Numbered from the stretch's first letter, positions 20,285 to 32,325 are shown. The stretch: DNA of 64,000 bases from Rhodoferax sp. GW822-FHT02A01 (GCF_038784515.1 NZ_CP152376.1:124001-188000), one strand, 5' to 3'. Notes: a model not told the origin generated them from the sequence alone. Numbers and translations are program-made.

Positions 20285-21129
20285 TGCTTTCCGGAGTTCA
20301 ATGGCTGGACGCCAGCCTGATGGGCCTGCTTGGCCTGTTGATCGGCAGTTTTCTGAACGTCGTCGTATACCGCCTGCCCAAAATGATGGAGCGCCAATGG
20401 CAGCTGGAAGCTGCCGAAATGGCGGGCCAGGAGCTCGCCAAGCAGGAAGCCTTCAACCTGGTGGTGCCCCGCTCGCGTTGTCCACATTGCGGCCATGCAA
20501 TTGCCTGGTATGAAAACATCCCGGTTCTGAGCTACCTCGCACTGGGTGGCAAATGTTCGGCCTGCAAGAGCCCCATCAGCGCACGCTATCCGCTGGTTGA
20601 AGCCACTGTAGCAGCACTGTTCTTCTATTGCTCCTGGACCTACGGTGCCAATGCCTCCGGTCTTGCGTGGAGTGTGTTCGCAACCGTTCTGGTCGCCCTG
20701 GCACTGATCGACTGGGACACCACCCTGCTGCCGGACGACCTTACCCTGCCTCTGGTCTGGCTGGGGCTGATAGCCGCGGCATTGCAATGGATACCGGTCA
20801 CACTCAATGCCTCGCTGTGGGGTGCCGTTGGTGGCTACATGTCGTTGTGGACGGTCTACTGGGCCTTCAAGCTGGTGACTGGCAAGGACGGCATGGGCTA
20901 TGGCGACTTCAAGCTGTTTGCAGCTCTGGGCGCCTGGTTCGGATGGCAGACGCTGATACCCATGATCCTGATTGCCTCCATCATTGGCGCGATCGTGGGA
21001 ATCGCCATGAAGCTCAATGCCAGCCTGCGCGAGGGCGGCTACGTGCCCTTTGGTCCGTTTCTGGCGGGTGCCGGTTTGTGCGCACTCTTTCTCGGGCCGG
21101 CCGCTTTGCGGCACGCCGTCGGTCTGTAG
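20281..21129 (+). CDS. pilD: prepilin leader peptidase/N-methyltransferase
   Basis: 282 residues with about eight membrane helices. The N-terminal cytoplasmic loop holds two CxxC pairs ('RCPHCGHA', 'CSACKSP') that bind zinc. The two catalytic aspartates lie in 'LIDWDTTLLPDDLTLP' and 'GMGYGDFKLFAALGAW'. It cleaves type IV prepilins and methylates the new N-terminus. Coupled to pilC by a 4-nt overlap; coaE starts 3 nt after its stop. Confidence 0.97.
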   Translation: MMLSGVQWLDASLMGLLGLLIGSFLNVVVYRLPKMMERQWQLEAAEMAGQELAKQEAFNLVVPRSRCPHCGHAIAWYENIPVLSYLALGGKCSACKSPISARYPLVEATVAALFFYCSWTYGANASGLAWSVFATVLVALALIDWDTTLLPDDLTLPLVWLGLIAAALQWIPVTLNASLWGAVGGYMSLWTVYWAFKLVTGKDGMGYGDFKLFAALGAWFGWQTLIPMILIASIIGAIVGIAMKLNASLREGGYVPFGPFLAGAGLCALFLGPAALRHAVGL

Positions 21130-21131
21130 AG

Positions 21132-21740
21132 ATGCCCGGCCCACTGAAACTTGGCCTGACCGGTGGAATTGGTAGTGGCAAGAGTACGGTTGCGGGCCTG
21201 CTGGCACAGCACGGCGCCAGTGTGATCGATGCCGATGCCATCTCACGCGCCACCACAGCCAGTCAGGGTGCTGCCATACCGTTGATTCGTGCGGCGTTTG
21301 GCGAGGAATTCATAGGCCCGGATGGTGCGCTCCTGCGAGAGCGCATGCGCCAGCACATATTTGACAACCCGCAGGCCAAGCAGGCACTGGAGGCCATCAT
21401 CCATCCCCTGGTCGGCCAGGCCATTGCCGAACAGCAGCGCCAACTCGCGCAAGCCGGCAAGAAATGCCTGGTGTTCGACATCCCGTTGCTGGTGGAGTCC
21501 GGGCATTGGCGCAAAACCCTGGACCGCGTGCTGGTGGTGGACTGCAGTGAACAGACGCAAGTGCAGCGCGTCTGCGCCCGCAGCGCCTTGCCTGCCTCTG
21601 AAGTGCAGAAAATCATCGCTGCCCAGGTGAGCCGCTTACAACGCCTGGCAGCGGCAGACGTGGTGCTCTGCAACGACGGTATTTCATTGGATGAATTGGC
21701 CGCGCAAGTGGCTGAACTCAGTCCGCAGTTCGGGCTATGA
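21132..21740 (+). CDS. coaE: dephospho-CoA kinase
   Basis: 202 residues from 'MPGPLKLGLTGGIGSGKSTVAGLL' (Walker A). CoaE phosphorylates the ribose 3'-OH of dephospho-CoA, the last step of CoA synthesis. 'GASVIDADAISR', 'HPLV' and 'LVFDIPLLVESGHW' are typical. A longer frame from 20628 runs inside pilD and is an artefact. The pilD-coaE-zapD order is conserved in beta- and gammaproteobacteria. Confidence 0.96.
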   Translation: MPGPLKLGLTGGIGSGKSTVAGLLAQHGASVIDADAISRATTASQGAAIPLIRAAFGEEFIGPDGALLRERMRQHIFDNPQAKQALEAIIHPLVGQAIAEQQRQLAQAGKKCLVFDIPLLVESGHWRKTLDRVLVVDCSEQTQVQRVCARSALPASEVQKIIAAQVSRLQRLAAADVVLCNDGISLDELAAQVAELSPQFGL

Positions 21741-21762
21741 TGCGGCCACACGAAAGTACAGC

Positions 21763-22518
21763 GTGATTCTCTACGAATACCCATTTAACGAGCGCATTCG
21801 CACTTACCTGCGGCTCGAACATCTGTTTTTGCGGTTGGCCACGCTGGTCTCCCGACAAGCTCCGCTGGACCACCATTTTGCCCTGACCACCATCTTTGAA
21901 GTCATGGACGTGGGCGCGCGCGCCGATCTCAAATCGGATGTGCTCAAGGATCTGGACAAACAAAAGCAGGTGCTTGGCAGTTACCGCGGCAACCCCGCCA
22001 TTTCGGAAGCCGCTTTGGAGCAAGCCGTATCCCAAGTGGAAGGCTGCTTTGAGGCGCTCAACGCCACTGCCGGCAAGGCAGGACAGTCACTCACTGAAAA
22101 CGACTGGCTGATGAGCATCCGCAGCCGCGTCGGCATTCCCGGTGGTACCTGCGAATTTGACTTGCCGGCCTACTTTGCCTGGCAACACCGCAGCCCCGAA
22201 GTGCGCGTCAAGGATTTGCATCGCTGGGCCGCCACGCTAGCGCCACTGGCAGACTCCATTCACTTGCTGCTCAAGATGCTGCGAGACTCCGGCGCTCCAC
22301 AAAAGGTGATTGCTGCAGGTGGCCAATTTCAGCAGAACCTGCCACAGGGCCGCACCTTCCAGTTGCTGCGGCTGGCACTCGATCCGGCGCTGCAGCTGAT
22401 TCCCGAAATCAGTGGAAACCGGCTGATGGTGTCCATCCGCTTGATGCGCCTGGATGCCGACGAAAAGCTGCACCCAGCGGGCGAAGACGGCGCGTTCGAA
22501 TTGGCCCTGTGCGCCTGA
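21763..22518 (+). CDS. zapD: cell division protein ZapD
   Basis: 251 residues from a GTG ('MILYEYPFNERIRTYLRLEHLFLRL'), the conserved ZapD start. ZapD binds the FtsZ C-terminal tail and bundles protofilaments at the Z ring. The length and the C-terminal 'RLMRLDADEKLHPAGEDGAFELALCA' match the family (DUF1342). A longer frame from 21691 overlaps coaE and lacks similarity. Followed 16 nt later by yacG. Confidence 0.94.
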   Translation: MILYEYPFNERIRTYLRLEHLFLRLATLVSRQAPLDHHFALTTIFEVMDVGARADLKSDVLKDLDKQKQVLGSYRGNPAISEAALEQAVSQVEGCFEALNATAGKAGQSLTENDWLMSIRSRVGIPGGTCEFDLPAYFAWQHRSPEVRVKDLHRWAATLAPLADSIHLLLKMLRDSGAPQKVIAAGGQFQQNLPQGRTFQLLRLALDPALQLIPEISGNRLMVSIRLMRLDADEKLHPAGEDGAFELALCA

Positions 22519-22534
22519 ACGGTAGGTAGTGGTA

Positions 22535-22738
22535 ATGGAAGCGGCAAATCCCAGAAAGATCGTGCGTTGCCCCGCTTGCGGCGGCGACAGCGTGTATGCG
22601 GTGAGCAATCCGTATCGGCCGTTCTGCAGCGAACGCTGCAAGAACCTGGACTTTGGCGCCTGGGCTAGCGAGGCCTTCCGCGTGCCAACCGAAGCGCCCC
22701 CGGAAGACGAGTTCTACGGCGATCCCAAGCTGCAATAA
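22535..22738 (+). CDS. yacG: DNA gyrase inhibitor YacG (zinc protein)
   Basis: 67 residues. Four cysteines bind one zinc: '[10 protein letters not shown]' and '[19 protein letters not shown]'. YacG binds GyrB and blocks DNA binding by gyrase in E. coli. Start chosen at ATG 22535, two codons after an in-frame GTG. Its 3' end overlaps the convergent mutT gene by 25 nt. Confidence 0.92.
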   Translation: MEAANPRKIVRCPACGGDSVYAVSNPYRPFCSERCKNLDFGAWASEAFRVPTEAPPEDEFYGDPKLQ

Positions 22739-23199
22739 GTTGCGGCCGTAAAGCCGCGCTCCTCTGCAAACCAACCCAGCACCGGCACCGTACCTGGCAG
22801 CACCGGCTGCACCTGCACCGGCAGCTGCTCCCAGGAAAAGTTCTGAGCCTCCCGCATCTGCAGCTCGCCCTGCCATTCGAAGACCTTGCAGAAGTTCAGG
22901 CGCACCAGCGCATGCGGGTAATCCACCATCTCCACGCGCCAAGGCGTTACGGCGCCGATATCGATGCCCAGCTCTTCGTGCAATTCGCGGCGCAGCGCCT
23001 GTTCCACCGACTCGCCCGCCTCGAGCTTGCCGCCTGGAAATTCCCAGTAACCGGCATAGGGCTTGCCCACTGGGCGCGAGGTCAGAAGAAAGGCCCCGTC
23101 GGCGCGCACCAGCACACCCACGGCCACTTCGGTCACCGGTCGGTCCGGACCGCCCACGCGCTCGGCGTGCCCATCGGCAACCAGCGGCTTGTTGCTCAT
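22714..23199 (-). CDS. mutT: MutT-type Nudix hydrolase (8-oxo-dGTP diphosphatase)
   Basis: 161 residues from '[17 protein letters not shown]'. The Nudix box '[23 protein letters not shown]' is intact and preceded by '[20 protein letters not shown]', typical of MutT, which removes 8-oxo-dGTP from the nucleotide pool. The ~15-residue polar N-terminal extension is modest. The start overlaps the stop of the AAA ATPase gene by 4 nt, so the two are co-translated. Confidence 0.9.
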   Translation of the reverse strand: MSNKPLVADGHAERVGGPDRPVTEVAVGVLVRADGAFLLTSRPVGKPYAGYWEFPGGKLEAGESVEQALRRELHEELGIDIGAVTPWRVEMVDYPHALVRLNFCKVFEWQGELQMREAQNFSWEQLPVQVQPVLPGTVPVLGWFAEERGFTAATYCSLGSP

Positions 23200-24083
23200 G
23201 CAGACACCGACTTGCGGCCGGCATAGTCCTGCGCAAACTGCCAAGCCACGCGGCCGCTACGAGAGCCACGCTCCAGCGCCCAGAGCAAGGCCTCGGGTCG
23301 CGCTGCTTCAATTTCACTTTGCGCAACACCCAACACCGCCAGCCACTGGGCTGCGATGTGCAAGTATTCGTCCTGCGAGAAGGGGTAGAAACTCACCCAC
23401 AGGCCAAAGCGCTCAGAGAGCGAAATCTTTTCTTCCACGACTTCACCCGGGTGCACCTCGCCCTCTGGCGTATGGGTGTAGGTCAGGTTTTCGGACATGT
23501 ACTCCGGCAACAAATGGCGGCGGTTGCTGGTGGCATACACCAGCACATTGGGCGTGGCGGCGGCCACGGAGCCATCCAGCACCGACTTGAGCGCCTTGTA
23601 TCCCGGCTCACCTTCGTCAAAGCTCAGGTCATCGCAGAACACAATGAACTTCTCAGGCCGCTTGGCCACCAGCTCCACGATGTCGGGCAAATCCACCAGG
23701 TCGGCCTTGTCCACCTCGATCAGGCGCAAGCCCTGGTCTGCATAAGCATGCAGGCAGGCACGAATCAGGGACGACTTGCCGGTCCCTCGTGCACCCGTCA
23801 GCAACACATTGTTGGCCGTGGCACCGCGCACGAACTGCGCCGTGTTGCGCTGGATCTTTTCCTTCTGCTGGTCGATCTCCTTGAGGTCCACCAACTTCAT
23901 CGCGCCCACGTGGTGCACGGCCGATATCACCCCTTGCCCGCTGGAGCGACGGCGATAGCGGAACGCAATCGACGCCCCCCAGTCCGGCTCCGTCAGCCCA
24001 TGCGGCAATGACGCTTCCACCCGCGCCATAAACAATTCGGCACGCTCCAGAAAGGCAGCAAATTTGTCGTTCATATCAACCAT
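23196..24083 (-). CDS. AAA-type ATP-binding protein (DUF815 family)
   Basis: About 295 residues. Walker A 'LLTGARGTGKSSLIRACL' and Walker B 'KFIVFCDDLSFDEGEPGYKALKSVLDG' belong to the DUF815 group of AAA ATPases, which are widespread next to mutT in Burkholderiales. 'VYATSNRRHLLPEYMSEN' supplies sensor 1. The cellular role is unknown. The start at 24083 has CGGAG 7-8 nt upstream; a frame 13 codons longer exists. Confidence 0.85.
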   Translation of the reverse strand: MVDMNDKFAAFLERAELFMARVEASLPHGLTEPDWGASIAFRYRRRSSGQGVISAVHHVGAMKLVDLKEIDQQKEKIQRNTAQFVRGATANNVLLTGARGTGKSSLIRACLHAYADQGLRLIEVDKADLVDLPDIVELVAKRPEKFIVFCDDLSFDEGEPGYKALKSVLDGSVAAATPNVLVYATSNRRHLLPEYMSENLTYTHTPEGEVHPGEVVEEKISLSERFGLWVSFYPFSQDEYLHIAAQWLAVLGVAQSEIEAARPEALLWALERGSRSGRVAWQFAQDYAGRKSVSA

Positions 24084-24139
24084 ACGTTCTCCGGAGCAGA
24101 AGGTATTCAAATTCAAGAACACCGTGGATCCGGCTCAGC

Positions 24140-24206
24140 CGGTCCACCGGTGTTGCCCCCTGCAAGGGGGAAAGCGGCTACGCGCAGCGAGCAAGCCGGG
24201 GGGTGT
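24140..24206. repeat. Comamonadaceae-type intergenic palindromic repeat
   Basis: The segment holds TTGCCCCCTGCAAGGGGGAA (arms CCCCCT/AGGGGG-like around GCA) followed by 'GCGGCTACGCGCAGCGAGC' and a final 'GGGGGGTGTTCAC' complementary to the start. This pattern recurs between genes in Comamonadaceae genomes, in my recollection. Only one copy is seen in this window. It occupies the gap between argJ and the ATPase gene and could form a stable RNA hairpin. Confidence 0.55.
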
Positions 24207-25436
24207 TCACGATCTGTAGTCAGCGTTGATGGTCACGTACTCGTGGCTGAAATCACAGGTCCACACCGTATCGGTGGCGTCTCCCCGACCCAGCCCCACG
24301 CGGACGGTGATTTCGCTTTGTTTCATGACGCGCTGACCGTCTTCCTCGCGATATGCCGGATTGCGCCCGCCTTGGGTTGCCACATGCACATCGTCCAGGA
24401 ACAGCTCGATCTGCGACTGGTCCAGATCATCAATGCCGGCGTATCCCACTGCCGCCAGAATGCGCCCCAGATTCGGGTCGCTGGCATAGAAAGCGGTCTT
24501 CACCAACGGCGAGTGCGCAATCGCGTACGCTACCTTGCGACACTCCTCAGCATTGCGTCCGCCTTCGACCACGACGCTAATGAACTTGGTGGCGCCCTCT
24601 CCGTCACGCACAATCGCTTGGGCCAGTTTGCGTGCAACTTCCAGCATCAGCGCCTTGAGCGCCTGGCCGTCTGCGGAATCCAGCGAGGTGACGGGTGTAT
24701 TGCCAGCCTTGTTGCTGGCGATCACCACCAGCGAGTCGTTGGTGGAGGTGTCGCCATCCACCGTGACGCGGTTGAACGAGCCTTCTGCCAGTTCAAGCGC
24801 CAGTTGTTTCATCACACTCTGGTCTACATTTGCGTCGGTGGCAATGAAGCCTAGCATGGTCGCCATGTTGGGACGGATCATGCCGGCACCCTTGCTGATG
24901 CCCGACACGCTGACCTGCTTGCCGCCCACAAGCCCATGCACACCAAAGGCCTTGGGTTGGGTGTCCGTGGTCATGATGCCCTCGGCCGCCTTGAGCCAGT
25001 TATCCGCCTTGGCGTCAGCGATGGCGGCGTCCAGTCCGGCCTCGATGCGGTCGATCGGCAGCGTTTCCATGATGACGCCAGTGGAAAACGGCAACACCTG
25101 ATCGGCATCCACACCAAGGCGTTTGGCCACAGCCGCGCAGGTGCTGCGTGCGCGACTCAAACCATCGGCACCGGTACCGGCGTTGGCATTGCCGGTATTG
25201 ATGACCATGGCACGGATGGCCTTTTGAGTGAGCAAGTGCTCACGGCAGAGCTGGACCGGAGCGGCACAAAAGCGGTTGGACGTGAACACGCCCGAAACGC
25301 TGGCGCCTTCGTCGATCAGGACCACGGTAAGGTCCTTGCGGTTGGCTTTGCGGATACCTGCTTCGGTCACGCCGATGCGCACGCCCGCAATGGGGTGCAG
25401 CGTGGCCAAGTCGGGCAAGGGCAAATTGACGGGCAT
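24207..25436 (-). CDS. argJ: bifunctional ornithine acetyltransferase/N-acetylglutamate synthase
   Basis: 409 residues. ArgJ transfers acetyl from N-acetylornithine to glutamate in the cyclic arginine pathway. The precursor self-cleaves before the nucleophilic Thr in '[17 protein letters not shown]' to give alpha and beta chains. 'KGAGMI', 'DGDTSTNDS' and the C-terminal '[15 protein letters not shown]' are conserved. Nine nt downstream of secA and probably on the same message. Confidence 0.96.
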   Translation of the reverse strand: MPVNLPLPDLATLHPIAGVRIGVTEAGIRKANRKDLTVVLIDEGASVSGVFTSNRFCAAPVQLCREHLLTQKAIRAMVINTGNANAGTGADGLSRARSTCAAVAKRLGVDADQVLPFSTGVIMETLPIDRIEAGLDAAIADAKADNWLKAAEGIMTTDTQPKAFGVHGLVGGKQVSVSGISKGAGMIRPNMATMLGFIATDANVDQSVMKQLALELAEGSFNRVTVDGDTSTNDSLVVIASNKAGNTPVTSLDSADGQALKALMLEVARKLAQAIVRDGEGATKFISVVVEGGRNAEECRKVAYAIAHSPLVKTAFYASDPNLGRILAAVGYAGIDDLDQSQIELFLDDVHVATQGGRNPAYREEDGQRVMKQSEITVRVGLGRGDATDTVWTCDFSHEYVTINADYRS

Positions 25437-25445
25437 GGTCTTCCT

Positions 25446-28232
<2,787 letters not shown>

Positions 28233-28318
28233 GCAAGCAAGACTGGCCTGTTGCCCACCACGGGCGCACAGAACAGCGCAGTCCTTTTTTAGTCAAGGTG
28301 AAATGAGGGCATTCCGGC

Positions 28319-28344
28319 AAAAAACAAGCGCCACGGGGCGCTTG
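28319..28344 (-). terminator. Rho-independent terminator of the M23 peptidase gene
   Basis: On the minus strand CAAGCGCC/GGCGCTTG form an 8-bp perfect stem with a 4-nt loop, followed by six Ts. It starts about 30 nt past the M23 stop. Confidence 0.8.
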
Positions 28345-28374
28345 CTACTTACACAGCCTGCGAAAACGACGATT

Positions 28375-29307
28375 TTAGCGTTTGCCCAAGACCGCCAGGT
28401 TACTGCCGGCATTCAGAAACTTCTGTGGGTCCTGCGGCACACCCTGAACCAGCACCTCAAAGTGCAAATGGGCGCCGGTAGAGCGACCGGTATTGCCCAC
28501 TTCGGCAATCTTCTGGCCCCGTTTGATCAGGTCCCCCAGCTTGACGAACACCTTGGATGAGTGCGCATAGCGGGTAATCAGGTCGTTGCCATGGCTGACC
28601 TCGATCATGTTGCCGTATTGGGGGTGAAACTCCTGTGCCACCACCACCCCACCCGCAGCGGCGTAGATCGGCGTGCCCACGTCCGCCGGGAAGTCCAGCC
28701 CGGTGTGCAGGGCCGAATGTCCGGTAAACGGATCAATGCGCCAACCGAAGGTGGAGCCCAGCGCAACGTCCTTGACCGGCTGCTCTGTGGGCACCATCAG
28801 CTTCTTTATCTTTTGTTCAAACAGGCGCGATTCGATCACGGTCATGACATCGGTGTGCTGGTTGGTCAACTGGTCCAGGTCGGACAAGGCCGCCTGCAAT
28901 TCCTGCATGGAGAGCGGGTGGGCCGCCACCTGCACACCGCCCTGCCCCGGTCTGGCCCGTATATCGGCAGGGTTGATGCCCGCAAGGCCCGAAACCCGCT
29001 CGCCCAGGGACTCCAGTTGCAGCACCTTGGCCTGCATCTCGCCCACGCGCCTGGCCATGACATCGATGTTTTCGCGCATGAAGCGCTCGCGCTGCGCCAC
29101 TTCGTCCTTCACCACCAGCTTCACCAACTGGCTGATGACAGGCCAGCCCTCGCGCGCGCCCTTCAGAAACACCCAATGGTACAAACCGGCTGACACCAGC
29201 ATCAGGCACAGGGAAACGGCCAGCACAAACGCAATCAGCCGCGCCCCGCTGAGCTGAATGGTGCGGCTCCTGAACCGTGCATCCGTGATAATCAACTGCA
29301 TTGCCAT
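28375..29307 (-). CDS. membrane-anchored M23 (LytM) peptidase
   Basis: 310 residues. One membrane anchor (about 24-46, 'FVLAVSLCLMLVSAGLYHWVF') is followed by a coiled-coil ('RERFMRENIDVMARRVGEMQAKVLQLESL') and a C-terminal LytM domain from about 190: 'FGWRIDPFTGHSALHTGLDFPAD' (zinc His and Asp), 'VVAQEFHPQYGNMIEVSHGND' and 'HLHFEVLVQG'. All metal ligands (H-x3-D and HxH) appear intact, so it is likely an active murein endopeptidase. Start at 29307 has GGGGAAAGG upstream; a longer frame covers the divergent dciA gene and is rejected. Confidence 0.92.
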   Translation of the reverse strand: MAMQLIITDARFRSRTIQLSGARLIAFVLAVSLCLMLVSAGLYHWVFLKGAREGWPVISQLVKLVVKDEVAQRERFMRENIDVMARRVGEMQAKVLQLESLGERVSGLAGINPADIRARPGQGGVQVAAHPLSMQELQAALSDLDQLTNQHTDVMTVIESRLFEQKIKKLMVPTEQPVKDVALGSTFGWRIDPFTGHSALHTGLDFPADVGTPIYAAAGGVVVAQEFHPQYGNMIEVSHGNDLITRYAHSSKVFVKLGDLIKRGQKIAEVGNTGRSTGAHLHFEVLVQGVPQDPQKFLNAGSNLAVLGKR

Positions 29308-29332
29308 CCTTTCCCCAACATCCCACCGGGCC

Positions 29333-29647
29333 ATGATCCGCCGCAACCACGCCATCTCCCTGCTACAGGCGACCCAGGAGTCCGAAACTCTGAGCCGCCT
29401 GTGCGATCTGGCTGAAGAGTCGGCACAACGGCTGAAATCGATAGAGCCACTGTTGCCGGGGCCTCTGCGCGCCTGCGTGCGCCCCGGGCCCATTGACGGC
29501 TCCGTCTGGTGCCTGCTCCTTGACAACAATGCGGTGGCTGCCAAGGTCAAACAACTTTTGCCCGCGCTGCAAGCCCATTTGCGGACCAAGGGCTGGGAGG
29601 TTAGCGCAATTCGGCTAAAGGTTCAAACGTCGGCCACCCCGCGTTAA
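29333..29647 (+). CDS. DUF721/DciA-family protein
   Basis: 104 residues from 'MIRRNHAISLLQATQESETLSRL'. The C-terminal part 'DGSVWCLLLDNNAVAAKVKQLLPALQAHLRTKGWEVSAIRLKVQ' matches the DUF721 domain, whose best-known member, DciA, loads the replicative helicase DnaB. It is short for the family but complete in the conserved segment. It starts 25 nt from the divergent M23 gene. In many Burkholderiales a DUF721 gene sits beside this peptidase and secA. Confidence 0.8.
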   Translation: MIRRNHAISLLQATQESETLSRLCDLAEESAQRLKSIEPLLPGPLRACVRPGPIDGSVWCLLLDNNAVAAKVKQLLPALQAHLRTKGWEVSAIRLKVQTSATPR

Positions 29648-29663
29648 TCGAGGAGCACAAGAC

Positions 29664-29975
29664 ATGACCAAATGGACTCTGCCTCAGAAGACCAAGCACA
29701 GTGTTGTCGTCAAAGGTAACAAGGTCCAGCTCTCGGGGTTCAATTCGGCGGATGTTCTGGCTGCGTATGAGGCAGGACGCAGGGAGGCGCTGGAAGAGGC
29801 GGCACAACTTTGCGATGCCCTGGAAAAGGACTACAAGAAGAAGCGGGAAGAAATCGACAGCCTGGAAGATTCCCTGTATTGGGGTATGTCTTGTGGTGCG
29901 TTCGAAAGCGCGGCCGAAATAAGAAAACTGCTGGCACGCATGCCCGTCGACAAACCCTCACCGAGTGATTCCTGA
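29664..29975 (+). CDS. small hypothetical protein, coiled-coil
   Basis: 103 residues, not recognised. It has a basic N-terminus ('MTKWTLPQKTKHSVVVKGNKVQLSGFN'), then a charged helical segment (about 35-75: 'AYEAGRREALEEAAQLCDALEKDYKKKREEIDSLEDSL') likely to form a coiled coil, with two cysteines. No signal peptide or membrane segment. An 'AGG' precedes the ATG. It follows the DUF721 gene by 16 nt in the same direction and could be co-transcribed with it. Confidence 0.65.
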   Translation: MTKWTLPQKTKHSVVVKGNKVQLSGFNSADVLAAYEAGRREALEEAAQLCDALEKDYKKKREEIDSLEDSLYWGMSCGAFESAAEIRKLLARMPVDKPSPSDS

Positions 29976-30010
29976 CGGCGCAGATGCGTCCTCAGTCCGA
30001 TTAAATAATG

Positions 30011-30033
30011 GGCAAACTAATTCCCGGTTTGCC
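30011..30033. terminator. candidate hairpin between convergent genes
   Basis: GGCAAAC pairs with GTTTGCC (7 bp, 9-nt loop) in the 80-nt gap between the orphan gene and the nucleotidyltransferase. No long T-run follows on either strand, so it is a weak terminator candidate, or an RNA-stability hairpin. Confidence 0.35.
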
Positions 30034-30055
30034 GCTAAATTGAATGGATTGAGAA

Positions 30056-31159
30056 TTACGCCCGTGCGTCACCCCAGCGCAACTCGGAAGAATCGTCACC
30101 CCGGTAAATGGTGCGACCGGCACGATCCACACAATACTCCGGTGAAACAATCATTTCCCGAATGGCCGTCCCATTGGGGATGCGCGTATATTCAAACAAA
30201 ACACTGCGCTCGATGACTGCACCGGCCTTGACGTGGCAACCGTGACCAATCCAGGCCGGGCCAATAATGGTGGCGCCGGGCTCCACCTTGACGCTGGAGC
30301 CAAAATAAACCGGCCCCTGGATATTGACCTGGTCCCAGGGGATACAGACGTTCAAACCCACCCACACACCCGGACGCACTTCGACACCGGGCATATTCAT
30401 TTCAGCCACGCCTCCGCGCAACACGCGTTGCAGCACGGACCAGTAATCGCTCACCCGCCCAATATCTATCCAGTTGAAGAAGCGCTTTTGTGCATAAAAG
30501 GGCAATTGGCGTTCCACCAATTGCGGAAACAATTGGGAGCCAATGTCGTACACGGTGCCGGAAGGCACCAAATCCAATATGGAGGGCTCAAATATGTAAA
30601 TGCCCGTACTGGCCATGGTGGACTTGGCTTCTGCCGGGCTGGGTTTTTCCTGGAAGGATTTGATCTGCCCGTCTTCACCCGAGACAACAATGCCGTAATT
30701 GCTGACATCTTCCCGCGGCACGTCCAGTGTTACCACACTGGCCATTGCGCCTTTGAATTTGTGTTCGCTCAAGGCCGCGCCAATATCCAGGTCAATCAAT
30801 GCATCGCCGCACAAGACCAGCGTGGTTTCGTCAAAAAAGCCGCTGAAATCCTGAATCTTGCGCATACCCCCGGCAGATCCCATGGGACGGGGCAATATGT
30901 CTCCGTGGTCCAAAACGCCTTCGTAGGAATAACCCAGCTCCACACCCCAGCGATGCCCGTCGCCAAAATAGCGCTCGATTTTCTGGTGGTGGTAAGCCAC
31001 GTTGACCATGATCTGCTTGATGCCGTGGCGCGCCAAATGCTCAATCAGGTATTCCATCAAAGGCTTGCCAAGAATCGGCACCATGGGTTTGGGCAGGTCC
31101 TTGGTCAGAGGCCGTACACGCGTTCCTTGGCCTGCAGCCAGAATCATTCCTTTAGCCAT
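30056..31159 (-). CDS. NDP-sugar nucleotidyltransferase with left-handed beta-helix
   Basis: About 367 residues starting 'MAKGMILAAGQGTRVRPLTKDLPKPMVPILGKPLMEY', the nucleotide-sugar pyrophosphorylase signature. The sugar-1-phosphate site includes 'LVLCGDALIDLDIGAAL'. From about 255 there are hexapeptide repeats of a left-handed beta-helix ('GVEVRPGVWVGLNVCIPWDQVNIQGPVYFGSSVKVEPGATIIG'). It resembles GDP-mannose pyrophosphorylase and glucose-1-phosphate nucleotidyltransferases; the exact sugar is not clear. A TTG three codons upstream is also possible. GalE lies 90 nt upstream and the pair probably supply polysaccharide precursors. Confidence 0.85.
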   Translation of the reverse strand: MAKGMILAAGQGTRVRPLTKDLPKPMVPILGKPLMEYLIEHLARHGIKQIMVNVAYHHQKIERYFGDGHRWGVELGYSYEGVLDHGDILPRPMGSAGGMRKIQDFSGFFDETTLVLCGDALIDLDIGAALSEHKFKGAMASVVTLDVPREDVSNYGIVVSGEDGQIKSFQEKPSPAEAKSTMASTGIYIFEPSILDLVPSGTVYDIGSQLFPQLVERQLPFYAQKRFFNWIDIGRVSDYWSVLQRVLRGGVAEMNMPGVEVRPGVWVGLNVCIPWDQVNIQGPVYFGSSVKVEPGATIIGPAWIGHGCHVKAGAVIERSVLFEYTRIPNGTAIREMIVSPEYCVDRAGRTIYRGDDSSELRWGDARA

Positions 31160-31247
31160 TTTTCTCAATCCCCTTGTTTCTAGTCCATCGAAGACACATA
31201 GCAGCAGGGCACTGTAAACCGGTTACGTTACAGAATGCCCCTACCCT

Positions 31248-32279
31248 CTAGCTTGCGTACCCGGTGGGGTTGTTTTTTTGCCAGCGCCAGGCGTCTGCGC
31301 ACATGGTCTTCAAATCGCGCGTGGCCTGCCAAGCCAGCAGCTCCTTGGCCAAGGTTGGCTCAGCGTAACAGGCCGCGATATCGCCCGGCCTGCGCGCCTG
31401 TATTTGATAGGGTACGGGCTTGCCGCTGGCAGCCTCAAAGGCCTTGACCATTTCCAGAACGCTGTAGCCAACCCCAGTGCCCAGATTGATGGCCACGCAT
31501 TGCCCCACGCCCGGGACGGCTGCCGGCTTGCTCAGTGCCTCCAAGGCACACAAATGCCCCATGGCCAAGTCCACCACATGGATGTAGTCGCGCACCCCGG
31601 TGCCATCGGGCGTGGCATAGTCGTTACCCCATACGTTCAGGAACTCCCTGCGCCCCACGGCAACCTGGGCCACAAAAGGCAGGAGATTGTTCGGGGTGCC
31701 CTGTGGGTCTTCGCCAATCAGACCACTCTCGTGTGCCCCAACCGGGTTGAAGTAACGCAAGATGCCAAAACTCCAGCTGGAATCCCCTGCGAACGCATCG
31801 CGCAGCATGTCTTCAATGACCAGCTTGGTCCGTCCATAAGGATTGGTCGCCGAGAGCGGATGGTCCTCTGTCAGGGGCAGGCGTTGCGGATCACCATAGA
31901 CCGTGGCCGAGGAGCTGAATACCAGCGTCTTCACTCCGCAGGCATTCATGGCCTCCAGAAGACGCAGCGTCCCCACAACATTGTTGTCGTAATAGCGCAG
32001 CGGCTGCTGCACGGATTCCCCCACCGCCTTGAGGCCGGCAAAGTGGATGACCGCCTGCGCCCCACTCTCGCGCAAGGCCCGCTCCATTGCAGCGCCATCC
32101 CGTATATCGGCCTGCACCCGCGCAATGGATTTGCCGGTAATTTTCTCAACACGATTCAGAGACTCGGGACTGCTGTTGCAGTAGTTATCCAGCGAGGTGA
32201 CGCTGTACCCGGCCTTCAGCAGTTCCAAACAGGTGTGAGAGCCAATGTAACCGGCACCGCCGGTAACCAGTATTTTCAT
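31248..32279 (-). CDS. galE: UDP-glucose 4-epimerase
   Basis: 343 residues from '[27 protein letters not shown]' (NAD-binding). It interconverts UDP-glucose and UDP-galactose. '[25 protein letters not shown]', the catalytic '[11 protein letters not shown]' and '[14 protein letters not shown]' (YxxxK) are present. An in-frame ATG four codons upstream (32291) is an alternative; neither has a good ribosome site. It is divergent from the RND genes across 200 nt and upstream of the nucleotidyltransferase on the same strand. Confidence 0.96.
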   Translation of the reverse strand: MKILVTGGAGYIGSHTCLELLKAGYSVTSLDNYCNSSPESLNRVEKITGKSIARVQADIRDGAAMERALRESGAQAVIHFAGLKAVGESVQQPLRYYDNNVVGTLRLLEAMNACGVKTLVFSSSATVYGDPQRLPLTEDHPLSATNPYGRTKLVIEDMLRDAFAGDSSWSFGILRYFNPVGAHESGLIGEDPQGTPNNLLPFVAQVAVGRREFLNVWGNDYATPDGTGVRDYIHVVDLAMGHLCALEALSKPAAVPGVGQCVAINLGTGVGYSVLEMVKAFEAASGKPVPYQIQARRPGDIAACYAEPTLAKELLAWQATRDLKTMCADAWRWQKNNPTGYAS

Positions 32280-32325
32280 ATTTGTGTGCATTCAGTAGTA
32301 TGGCCTTGGGTATATGGCAGCTCCA

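Noticed and set aside
20628..21131. Upstream extension of the coaE frame inside pilD
   Set aside because: It overlaps the conserved pilD core; coaE has its own ATG at 21132 and the conserved GGIGSGKST near the N-terminus.
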